A stretch of 64,000 nt of DNA from Chitinophaga agrisoli (GTDB lineage Bacteria > Bacteroidota > Bacteroidia > Chitinophagales > Chitinophagaceae): assembly GCF_008386695.1 (NCBI RefSeq), contig NZ_VUOC01000004.1:1800327-1864326 (forward strand), written 5' to 3'. The position numbers were made by a program, and so were the translations under genes. Positions 32,712 to 41,042 of the stretch are shown one piece after another. Position 1 is the stretch's first letter. Every line of letters begins with the position of its first letter. Below the pieces are notes generated by a model. It made no database searches and was not told the DNA's origin. It saw nothing but the letters and a program-made list of their open reading frames with translations.

Positions 32712-34124
32712 TTAGTACCCTGGGTTTTGCTGAAGGCCAGATGTTTGAATATCAAGCAGAGGAATTGGCGCTATAGCCTTATTACTTGGATATGGTAGAT
32801 GACTCGATCCAGGTAAGGCATCTATCCTGTCAACTCCTTTCCCTAAACGCAAAAGATCAAATAGTCTAAAATCTTCAAAGCACAGTTCCTTCCTTCTTTC
32901 TTTATATATAGTATCTAATAAAGCTTTCCCTATAGCTAAACAATCTAAAGCTGTGCTATCAGCACGTTGACGTATTGCATCCAAAAAAAGACGAGCGCTG
33001 TCCTCTTGTCCTAACTGCGCATATGACTCCGCAGCAGTCAAATACATCTCAGAAGATCTAATAATTGGTAAATAATAGTCCAGCTCAGGTATTGGTGCTC
33101 CTGTTGCGGCAGTAGGAAATTTAGTTACTGTCCAGTTAGATCCAAAATGTGCAACCCATGACTTTCTGACATCATTGGGTCGCTCATTTAACAATATTGC
33201 AATATCACTCGTCGCGAACAATTGCGAAAGCAACCTAAAATAATACCCAGGATAGAGGGCAAGGAAACTTTTTTGCTCAGGAGGTAGTCGAAAAAGAGAC
33301 TCTTTATCATTTTGTGTAAAAAGATCAGCCGGATAATTATACGAAGTCATAATTGGGACATCTCGGCTCACCTCCTTCGCCAGTATTTTCGCATTTGCAA
33401 AATCCCTTTTATACAAATAAATTCTAGCTAACAATCCCTTAGCTGCATTACGTGTTATTGTCAATTCGTTAACGGATTGCGTTCCATCTTTCAGCAATGG
33501 AATTGCTATTCTCAAATCAGCCACCATCTTTTCGTATACGTCAGCAACAGTCTGCCTGGTAACCGGACTCTGCCAATCGGAAGTAGTTATGTAAGGAATA
33601 CCCATGTGCATTGCATCACCACTGAAAAAGTAAGGCTGAGCAAAAATATTTACCATTTGAAAATGTGCAAAGGCCCTTAAAAATAGCGCACTTCCTTTTA
33701 TTTGTTTTGCCATTTCCATATCCTCCTTTTCAAATTTCCCTATCACCTCCAACAGAAAACTCGAATTACTTGCAACCGCATACCCATACAACCATAAACT
33801 ATTCAAGTTAACCTGTGACGATGATGCGCCATCAACTATCATCGCCCATTTATATTTGGTAAGCAGCTCTTTGTCGGTTTCTGTTTCAAGTGGCCTAACA
33901 TTATCAGCTGCAAGGTCTGCGTAGACACCATTTGAAGTGCTATACAGTTGGGTAAGGTTGCTAATTATTCCATTTAGAAATTCGGAAGCCGTTTTCATAT
34001 CTGATATATACTGTTGTCTTACGACAACTGTCGATGGAGGTACATCCAAAAAATCCTTTCCACATGAAAAAAAGGTACTTAGGATAACCGCCAGCCCAAC
34101 TCGCTTAAGGAAATAATGTTTCAT
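32712..34124 (-). CDS. SusD/RagB family outer-membrane lipoprotein
   Basis: A 470-residue lipoprotein (signal ending LSTFFSCGKDFLD, lipidated Cys21). It forms the lid over the SusC channel and binds the nutrient. The helical TPR-like SusD pattern is seen: a family block ALFLRAFAHFQMVNIFAQPYF (about 145-165, shown here in part), RLAIPLLK, ARIYLYKRDFANAK, and the C-terminal block EMYLTAAESYAQLGQ, then RRKELCFEDFRLFDLLRLG. It ends at QNPGY as usual. It lies 28 bases after SusC, so the two are one transport unit. Low GC content matches the rest of this region. The substrate may be a peptide or a glycan; the sequence does not say. Confidence 0.92.
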   Translation of the reverse strand: MKHYFLKRVGLAVILSTFFSCGKDFLDVPPSTVVVRQQYISDMKTASEFLNGIISNLTQLYSTSNGVYADLAADNVRPLETETDKELLTKYKWAMIVDGASSSQVNLNSLWLYGYAVASNSSFLLEVIGKFEKEDMEMAKQIKGSALFLRAFAHFQMVNIFAQPYFFSGDAMHMGIPYITTSDWQSPVTRQTVADVYEKMVADLRIAIPLLKDGTQSVNELTITRNAAKGLLARIYLYKRDFANAKILAKEVSRDVPIMTSYNYPADLFTQNDKESLFRLPPEQKSFLALYPGYYFRLLSQLFATSDIAILLNERPNDVRKSWVAHFGSNWTVTKFPTAATGAPIPELDYYLPIIRSSEMYLTAAESYAQLGQEDSARLFLDAIRQRADSTALDCLAIGKALLDTIYKERRKELCFEDFRLFDLLRLGKGVDRIDALPGSSHLPYPSNKAIAPIPLLDIQTSGLQQNPGY

Positions 34125-34152
34125 ATATATATGGAAGATTTATGATCAATAA

Positions 34153-37100
34153 TCAAAAATTAATGTTGATGCCTGCTGAGAAAGAAGTCGCCTGGGGATA
34201 TGTTAGTGATGCTAAGCCAGTAACGCCAACATTTTGCGGATCATTTCCACTATACATATTCCAAAGAATCAAGTTATTCCCTTGCAAATAAACTCTACAG
34301 GAGCTCAAATGAAAACGTCCAACAATCCGCGACGGCAAAGTATAAGCAAGCAAGATATTTTGTAACCGAATGTGATCACCATTAAATAAATACCGAGTCG
34401 ACGTCTGAGTTCCCCCATCAGTGTTACCCAACACTCTGCGTGGATTACTTGCAACATCTCCTGGTTTACGCCACCTGTTCAAGGCCAATATTGATTGTTT
34501 ACCATACGGCTCGATTCCATCATTTACGAGAAAACTGGCCATAGATGCGTCGTAGATTTTGTATCCATACTGGTAGTAGAACGCGGCTGACAACTCTATC
34601 CCCCTATAGAAAAGCAAAGTATTTATCCCTCCAAAGCCATCAGGCTGCGACTTCCCTACATTCACCTGATCCACTGGGTTATAGACACTAGTTATTTTAC
34701 CTAGGGAATCTAACCATTGCGGTTTTCCGTCCGATGGGTTAACACCAGCCCATCTAACATAATACATTGAGCTCCAATCCCTACCTATTAGATACTTAGG
34801 AAACGACTCATACGCTTTAATTAGCTTATTCCCATTTGTACTCCAATTAAAACTTACATTCCAACGAAAATTTTTATTTTGTATAATGTCAGCGGAAAAA
34901 GAAATCTCAATGCCTTTATTTTCAATTTCACCAATATTATCAAAATATGCTCCCCGATATCCACTAAGTAATGGAGGGTAAATCGCGTATATCAGATTGG
35001 ATGTTCTACGTTTGTATATATCTGCTGTTAGCTTAATTCTATCATTAAAAAGATTACTTTCCAATCCCAAGTCCGTATTAAAAGTCTCTTCCCATTTTAT
35101 AGACTCATTCCCTGGGCTATTATCTGGCCGCACAGCCGGATTTCCGGCATAATTCGTAATAGCCAATTTATAAAATCGACTGATACTACTAATAGCGGCT
35201 GCATTCCCAGAAGTACCAATACTAGCCCTAATTTTCATATAGCTAAGCCAAGGGGAGCTTCCCTTCATAAATTTCTCATCAGTAACAATCCACCCACCGC
35301 CAAACGACCAGTAATTACCATATCGTTCTTTTATTCCAAATTTCGAAGAGCCATCTCTACGTAAGCTGCCAGAAATAAAGTATTTGTTTCGATAAGCATA
35401 GTTAACTTGGCTAAACCAGGAAAGCAAAGACTCCTTAGAACGGGATCCTTCTCCAGTACGAAAGCTGCCATTATCAACCTCATCCAAATAAGGAACCGAA
35501 AATCCTTGGCCTGTTGCAGTCAAAATTTTATTTATTGCCTCTTGTGATTCCTGGCCAACGAGAATGTTTAACAGATGATTCCCATCAAAATCTTCTACGT
35601 ATCGCAAGGTATTGGTCGTTACAAGATTAGTTCTAGTAGTCTGCTGCTCCGCTACCAGACCCGAAGCGGCGTTATCCAACTCACCGAAGGGCAGACGCAT
35701 ATCAACTTTATTCTTCGCTTGCGACAACATAAAATCTGCCCCAAACAGTGATCTGAAGCTGAATTTCTTCAAAAACCTTATCTCTAAAAAGGCGTTTCCA
35801 TTCTGCCGATACGAAGTAATACTATTAATATTATACTCTTGAGCAGCTACTGGGTTTGCCGTTTTTGTATCTCCATCTGAACTTAGCACTTTTAGATTGT
35901 AAGAACCATCAGATAACCTAACAGGGTCCAACGGAGACAGAGTAGAGGCCATACTAAATCCCCCAGAACCATAGCCCTCTTTATTGTAAGAAAACATAGA
36001 ATTGACACCGACTGTAATCCAATTAGCTGGCTTATTCTCCATATTGTATCGCACGGAAACCCTATCATATTCTGTATTCTTGACTATCCCATCCTGACTT
36101 ACATAACTTAAGTTTAGGTAATAGTTCATCCTCTCACTACCACCGGATAAAGAAAGATCATTTGAAAGTGTTAATGCTCTATTATTAGTTAATGTCCGCA
36201 GCCAATCAGTAGGTGAATAAAAACTGGTATCTCCAGGAGTCTTAACAAGAGTGGGGTACTTACCAATTAAATCGGACCGTATTGCAGCATCTGTCCATTT
36301 TACCGGGTCAACATTTCTATAAGCCTCATATAATAAGTCAATGTACTCGTGCTGGTTTACAAGCTTTATTTTCCCTTCTGCCATTTCAGATATATCAATC
36401 TGATGTCTAAAACTAAATTGGGTTTTTCCAGCTTTCCCCTTTTTTGTAGTAACTAATATCACCCCATTTGCTGCCCTAGTACCATACAAGGCGATTGCTG
36501 CAGCATCTTTTAACACCGAGATCGTTTCTATATCCGATGGATTGAACTGAGCCATCGGATTTGAATAGGGGGCGAATTTACCATCGGGCAATCGCCTCTC
36601 CAGATGATCCTGCGTTACCGGAACACCGTCCACTACTATTAAAGGATTCCGAACCGTAGATCCATCCTTCGCATCGGTACCTGTTCCAATTCCTCTTATT
36701 AAAAAATTGCTCAATCCGCCTCCTGGCTGGCCATTCCCACTTGTGACTAACAAACCAGGAACTTGTCCCTGTAAACTTCTGTCAAAGGACCTATTTGGCA
36801 GGCTTTCAATTTCTTTACCTTTCACTACTGTTATAGCTCCTACATTGGCTCTCTGCGTTGTCGTTCCATATGCTACTACTACTGTCTCGTTTAAATCATT
36901 CATCGCCACCCCCAACTTCATCAATATCGTCCTCCCCTTCACTTCCACCTCCCGCTTCTCAAACCCCACCGAACTTATCACCAACTTCGCTCCCATTCCC
37001 ACTCCCGTCAAACTGAACCTCCCACTCTCATCCGTCGTCGCACCCTCATGCGTCCCCTTCACCATCACCGTCGCACCCGGTATAGGCGCACCCTTCTCAT

Positions 37101-37530
37101 CCGTAACCGCCCCAGACACATTCACCCGCGTAACACTCGAATCAGCCACAACGGCCACATCATTTCTTCTTTCCGGCAATTTTTTTTTACTAATACTCAC
37201 CGCATTCTCATTATACACCCACACATAATCCCTTCCCAACACCCTTTGCAATACATTCTCCACCCGCTCCCCATGCACATCCAACGATACCCGGGCCTTA
37301 TCATCCACATAATCTGCGGCATAAAAAAAACTGTAACCTGTTTGTTTTTTAATAGACTTAAACACAGCGATGAGCGGAACATCATTTCCTTTAATGGTAA
37401 CTTTTTCATCACCATTCTGAAATGACCAGGCGCCTGTTAAAAGAGCAAGCGGCGCGAACAAGAGCATAGACAGCCGTCGTATATAACGGCCCTTTTTCTT
37501 AGGTAAGGTTGGACGAGTAAAGTTCGACAT
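34153..37530 (-). CDS. SusC/RagA TonB-dependent transducer with STN domain, mosaic codon use
   Basis: A 1,125-residue outer-membrane receptor. It has a signal peptide (to about 38, TGAWSF) and an STN signalling domain (about 44-115, VTIKGNDVPLIAVFKSIKKQ). A carboxypeptidase-regulatory-like domain (about 133-210) follows, then the plug (about 213-350, with ETVVVAYGTTTQRANVGA, the SusC box GIGTGTDAKDGS and VIALYGTRAANGVILVTTKKG-like elements) and the barrel. The STN domain indicates that it signals through FecR to an ECF sigma factor; such a pair is divergently encoded at 38018-39711. The coding strand before about 36890 is G-rich with many G-ending codons; after it the gene is AT-rich like the rest of the block. 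The switch falls at the junction with the plug. Confidence 0.92.
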   Translation of the reverse strand: MSNFTRPTLPKKKGRYIRRLSMLLFAPLALLTGAWSFQNGDEKVTIKGNDVPLIAVFKSIKKQTGYSFFYAADYVDDKARVSLDVHGERVENVLQRVLGRDYVWVYNENAVSISKKKLPERRNDVAVVADSSVTRVNVSGAVTDEKGAPIPGATVMVKGTHEGATTDESGRFSLTGVGMGAKLVISSVGFEKREVEVKGRTILMKLGVAMNDLNETVVVAYGTTTQRANVGAITVVKGKEIESLPNRSFDRSLQGQVPGLLVTSGNGQPGGGLSNFLIRGIGTGTDAKDGSTVRNPLIVVDGVPVTQDHLERRLPDGKFAPYSNPMAQFNPSDIETISVLKDAAAIALYGTRAANGVILVTTKKGKAGKTQFSFRHQIDISEMAEGKIKLVNQHEYIDLLYEAYRNVDPVKWTDAAIRSDLIGKYPTLVKTPGDTSFYSPTDWLRTLTNNRALTLSNDLSLSGGSERMNYYLNLSYVSQDGIVKNTEYDRVSVRYNMENKPANWITVGVNSMFSYNKEGYGSGGFSMASTLSPLDPVRLSDGSYNLKVLSSDGDTKTANPVAAQEYNINSITSYRQNGNAFLEIRFLKKFSFRSLFGADFMLSQAKNKVDMRLPFGELDNAASGLVAEQQTTRTNLVTTNTLRYVEDFDGNHLLNILVGQESQEAINKILTATGQGFSVPYLDEVDNGSFRTGEGSRSKESLLSWFSQVNYAYRNKYFISGSLRRDGSSKFGIKERYGNYWSFGGGWIVTDEKFMKGSSPWLSYMKIRASIGTSGNAAAISSISRFYKLAITNYAGNPAVRPDNSPGNESIKWEETFNTDLGLESNLFNDRIKLTADIYKRRTSNLIYAIYPPLLSGYRGAYFDNIGEIENKGIEISFSADIIQNKNFRWNVSFNWSTNGNKLIKAYESFPKYLIGRDWSSMYYVRWAGVNPSDGKPQWLDSLGKITSVYNPVDQVNVGKSQPDGFGGINTLLFYRGIELSAAFYYQYGYKIYDASMASFLVNDGIEPYGKQSILALNRWRKPGDVASNPRRVLGNTDGGTQTSTRYLFNGDHIRLQNILLAYTLPSRIVGRFHLSSCRVYLQGNNLILWNMYSGNDPQNVGVTGLASLTYPQATSFSAGININF

Positions 37531-38017
37531 ACGTTAGTTTAGTTAGCTGGTTAGGAGTTATCTATTCACATGGATAAAAATGAACTGCATCTAAACTTAA
37601 ATCGCATGTCTATTTAAAAAGTACTAGCTATATATTTGTGTTAACATATCCTTAATATAGCAGCTCAAACGTTTACAGGTAATTAACGAGAATGCCATTA
37701 ATATATATACGTCAACGTTATACCATACAATTTGCAGATGTGGATATCTCAAACAACCATCTGCATAAAAAGAAAACCCGTTAAGAAGGGATTAACATTT
37801 AAACCAGGGAAATTACTTACCTTAATATAGCATGAAAAACCACTTTTCTCTCTTAACCGCCATCATAGACGCCCAGCCAGAATGTTTACAAAAACTTAAA
37901 ATAAAATGTCCGGATAATTGTTATAATTTTCGGCATCCATTATTTTAATAAGCCCAATACCATAATAAAATACGCCAGGGTTGTCATCTTATACAGTCAA
38001 TTTATTGGGACACTTGT
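37531..38017. other. divergent promoter region between SusC and the ECF sigma gene
   Basis: A 487-base AT-rich region containing the start signals of both genes. The only strong feature I see is the 13-base direct repeat described separately at 37650-37832. A good TAnnTTTG element for either gene was not found, which fits promoters read by an alternative sigma factor. Confidence 0.6.
37650..37832. repeat. 13-base direct repeat CCTTAATATAGCA, 170 bases apart
   Basis: CCTTAATATAGCA occurs exactly at 37650-37662 and again at 37820-37832. The first copy lies 120 bases upstream of SusC (minus) and the second about 186 bases upstream of the sigma gene (plus). It could be a site for the ECF sigma factor or a regulator common to both promoters. 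Confidence 0.5.
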
Positions 38018-38560
38018 ATGCAGCAACACAATGATGATTGGTTATTGGCCGGGATAAAGGCCGGCAATGAACAAGCTTTCAGTGAAATATACCGGAGGTA
38101 TTATGAGCGGCTATATCTGGCTGCTTATTACAAGCTGCGCAATGAATTAGAAGCAGAAGATGTAGTGCATGATGTGTTCACCTCCCTTTGGGCCAGGCGG
38201 GAGAAACTGCCGGAGATCACTTTTAAAAGCTACCTCTACGCTGCCGTTATGCACCGCTGCATAGATAAGATCCGTAAAAATGCCAGCCAACAGCATTATA
38301 CACAAGAGATCAGCAACCAGCCGGAGCCCTTTACCCAGTTCGTTTCCATAGAGCATAAAGAGTTACATAGCCAGCTACATGCCGTCATCGCCGCCATCCC
38401 GGCCGCTCAACGGAAAGCTTTTGAGCTTTCCTACCTGGAAGATAAGTCCAATAAGGAGATCAGTGAACAATTGGGTACCTCCCTGCAAACAGTGAAGAAC
38501 AACCTCACTACCGCACTAAAGACCTTACGTCTTAAGTTAATCAATTTACATAACGCCTAG
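38018..38560 (+). CDS. ECF-type RNA polymerase sigma factor
   Basis: A 180-residue sigma factor of the Bacteroidota FecI-like group. Region 2 is intact: AFSEIYRRYYERLYLAAYYK, then EAEDVVHDVFTSLWARREKL, the core-binding acidic segment. Region 4 has IPAAQRKAFELSYLEDKSNK, then EISEQLGTSLQTVKNNLTTA, the DNA-binding helix-turn-helix. A FecR-type anti-sigma gene follows 35 bases later, and the STN-bearing SusC gene is divergent upstream. Together they are a cell-surface signalling unit: receptor, anti-sigma, sigma. Confidence 0.94.
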   Translation: MQQHNDDWLLAGIKAGNEQAFSEIYRRYYERLYLAAYYKLRNELEAEDVVHDVFTSLWARREKLPEITFKSYLYAAVMHRCIDKIRKNASQQHYTQEISNQPEPFTQFVSIEHKELHSQLHAVIAAIPAAQRKAFELSYLEDKSNKEISEQLGTSLQTVKNNLTTALKTLRLKLINLHNA

Positions 38561-38595
38561 TACTTTTATAGGGGCATTACGATATATCTATTGGT

Positions 38596-39711
38596 ATGGA
38601 TTTGGACCTGGAAGCAATACAGCAACTGATCATTGAGCAAATCGCCGGCACTATTACACCGGAAGAGGAAGCATACCTGCAGGAAACCATCGCCACCCAC
38701 CCGGCGGCAAAGGCATTATGGCAGGATATGCACCAGGTATTGCATCCTGGTAAGGTAGATGAGCTCCGGGCTAACCTGCGCATGGACAAAGCAGACGCCA
38801 TACTACATACCAGCCGTGAGCGTAAACTTATCTTCTATTATGTACGGGCAGTCTCCATAGCTGCCGTGCTGGTATTGGCCGCCGTTGTTTCCTGGAAGGT
38901 GTTCTTTACCACCCGTACCGGCGCAGCAGATGCCCCCCTCACCAACCATCAGCATATAGCCCTGCAGCTGGCCAATGGCAAGACCATTGACCTCTCCACT
39001 GCCGGCCAGCAGGTACAGCTGGATAACATGACCCTTAATAACGCCAATAAAAAGCTGAGTTATACCGCCACAACAGCTGCCCCCCAGCTTATTACCCTGC
39101 GTATACCTGCCGGCAAGGACTACACCATTATATTATCCGATGGCACAGAGATCATGCTCAACTCTGCCAGTACCCTGCAATTCCCTTCCGCCTTTACCGG
39201 CAATACCCGGGAGGTGACCATCCAGGGTGAGGCTTTTCTTAAAGTGGCCCTGCAGGCCGGCAAACCCTTCCTGGTGCATTTACCGGGCAATACCGTACAG
39301 GTCTTAGGCACCTCCTTTAATGTAAACACCTATGACAGCGCCCAGGTGAAAATAGCCCTGGTAAGCGGTAAAGTAAAGGTGCGCACCGCTAAGGATAGTA
39401 CCGTGCTTAAACCGGGCTTTGAGGCCGTTAGTGGCCTGCAGGGCGTACAAACCGCTCCCTTTGACGAGGAAGAGGTGTTAAGCTGGCAGAAAGGGGTCTA
39501 TGACTTCTATAATGTACCCTTCTCCGAAGCCGCCAAAGTGATCTCCCGCTGGTATGGCATCGATTTCGTGATAGATAACCCCGCCCTGAACAACCGTCTT
39601 TTCAGCGGCGCCATTAACCGTAATAAGCCCATACAGGTATTCCTCCAGAACATGAAAGCCACCAATGGGCTTAATTATGAGATAAAGGACGAAACCATCC
39701 ATATAAAATAA
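38596..39711 (+). CDS. FecR family anti-sigma factor
   Basis: A 371-residue single-pass inner-membrane protein that holds the ECF sigma until the receptor's STN domain signals. The cytoplasmic part (1-80) contains the sigma-binding start LIIEQIAGTITPEEEAYLQE. A membrane helix lies at about 83-106. The periplasmic FecR domain has ITLRIPAGKDYTIILSDGTE, then EIMLNSASTLQFPSAF and VQVLGTSFNVNTY. The C-terminal segment (about 300-371, FYNVPFSEAAKVISRWYGID) is STN-like. Its sigma partner lies 35 bases upstream. Composition is that of region 1, not of the AT-rich block. Confidence 0.93.
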   Translation: MDLDLEAIQQLIIEQIAGTITPEEEAYLQETIATHPAAKALWQDMHQVLHPGKVDELRANLRMDKADAILHTSRERKLIFYYVRAVSIAAVLVLAAVVSWKVFFTTRTGAADAPLTNHQHIALQLANGKTIDLSTAGQQVQLDNMTLNNANKKLSYTATTAAPQLITLRIPAGKDYTIILSDGTEIMLNSASTLQFPSAFTGNTREVTIQGEAFLKVALQAGKPFLVHLPGNTVQVLGTSFNVNTYDSAQVKIALVSGKVKVRTAKDSTVLKPGFEAVSGLQGVQTAPFDEEEVLSWQKGVYDFYNVPFSEAAKVISRWYGIDFVIDNPALNNRLFSGAINRNKPIQVFLQNMKATNGLNYEIKDETIHIK

Positions 39712-39910
39712 CTACCACTTTTGTTTTGTCCTAACTAGCTCCAATTACTGATTTTCAATAACCTGCCGTTTTATTGCAGTGCCATTGGTTAATTTGGTAG
39801 TAGTGTTAGCTGTCACTACAGACAGCCAACTGTGGTTAACCAATATGCTGTACCATTTTTCTTTATTCCATCAGACTGGAGCCTATAAAACCTGGTGACC
39901 GGATGTTGAT

Positions 39911-40960
39911 ATGACGCCTGTTGTACCTCAAAGCGACAGGCAGCCAATTTTAGACACAACGCTTATGCAATTATCGAATCACCCTCAGCATGATACCGGA
40001 AGGGTCGTGCCTGTGCCTCGTGAATTGAAGAACCGCCTGGTGCCCTGGGCTACTTCCCATTGTAAAGAGTATGATTTTGGCCATGCGCTATTGCAGGAGC
40101 TGATTACCCCGGACTACGGGATCTATATCACGTCATTTGATGTTCAGTTCCCCGCAAAGATGCATGCCACCTGGGACAGGCCCACCGTTACCCTCCAGTA
40201 CACCCGGGAAGGCGAGATCCTTTGCCGCATTAATAACCAGGAAAAGATCATGCTGGAGGGGTCTAAGTACAATCTCTTTTATCTTACCGCAGGCGCCTAT
40301 GTGTTGCAACCCCTGCCGGGTATCAGCGAGTCGCTGCATATAGAGATAGGGCCTACCTATCTCAAGGACCTGCTCACGGCCCATGCTCCTCTGCAAAAAA
40401 TGATGCATAACCTGTATGCGGCCAATACCAGCGGCGGCATCCTGTTCCCCGCGCGGATGACCGGTAAGGTGAAAAGCATTATTCATGAGATGTACCAGAG
40501 CCGTAAAGCAGGCCACTCCCTGCAACTGGAGATGAAAACCCTGATATACCGTCTCCTCTGCGCCTACGATGACGAGATCACCCTGAATAACTACCTGGAG
40601 ACCGTACAAGCTTCCAAAACATCAAAGCTGATCCTGGGCGTGCGGCATCATATTATAGACTATCCGCATATCCATGAATGCAGCCTGGATCAGTTGTCCA
40701 AACGGTTTAATATCAGCCCATCCTCCCTGAAGGTGAACTTTAAGAAACAGTGCGATATCTCGCTCGGTGATTTTGTGCAGCAGCAATGTATCATCAAGGC
40801 CCAACAGTTATTACTGCTGGGTATAGACTCTATACGGGATATTGCCCTGCAGCTGGGGTATACGGATGTATCTAATTTCTCCAGGGCTTTCCGTAAATAT
40901 ATGGGGTGCCCGCCCAATGAGATGAAACTGCACCCGGAGCGTTACCGCAACGGCGTATAG
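39911..40960 (+). CDS. AraC family transcriptional regulator
   Basis: A 349-residue regulator. The N-terminal part (about 1-235) is a sensing domain of the cupin-like kind. The C-terminal AraC domain (about 245-349) has two helix-turn-helix units: SLDQLSKRFNISPSSLKVNF and IRDIALQLGYTDVSNFSRAF, the second with the family signature through CPPNEM. It lies 82 bases before the GH2 gene on the same strand and could control it. The inducing ligand is unknown. Confidence 0.9.
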   Translation: MTPVVPQSDRQPILDTTLMQLSNHPQHDTGRVVPVPRELKNRLVPWATSHCKEYDFGHALLQELITPDYGIYITSFDVQFPAKMHATWDRPTVTLQYTREGEILCRINNQEKIMLEGSKYNLFYLTAGAYVLQPLPGISESLHIEIGPTYLKDLLTAHAPLQKMMHNLYAANTSGGILFPARMTGKVKSIIHEMYQSRKAGHSLQLEMKTLIYRLLCAYDDEITLNNYLETVQASKTSKLILGVRHHIIDYPHIHECSLDQLSKRFNISPSSLKVNFKKQCDISLGDFVQQQCIIKAQQLLLLGIDSIRDIALQLGYTDVSNFSRAFRKYMGCPPNEMKLHPERYRNGV

Positions 40961-41042
40961 TACAGCCCCGCTCATTTTGCGTTTTTAGGGTTATTTCGAT
41001 GACCGTCTCAAACAAAGATCATCATCTACCAAACAACCTGTA

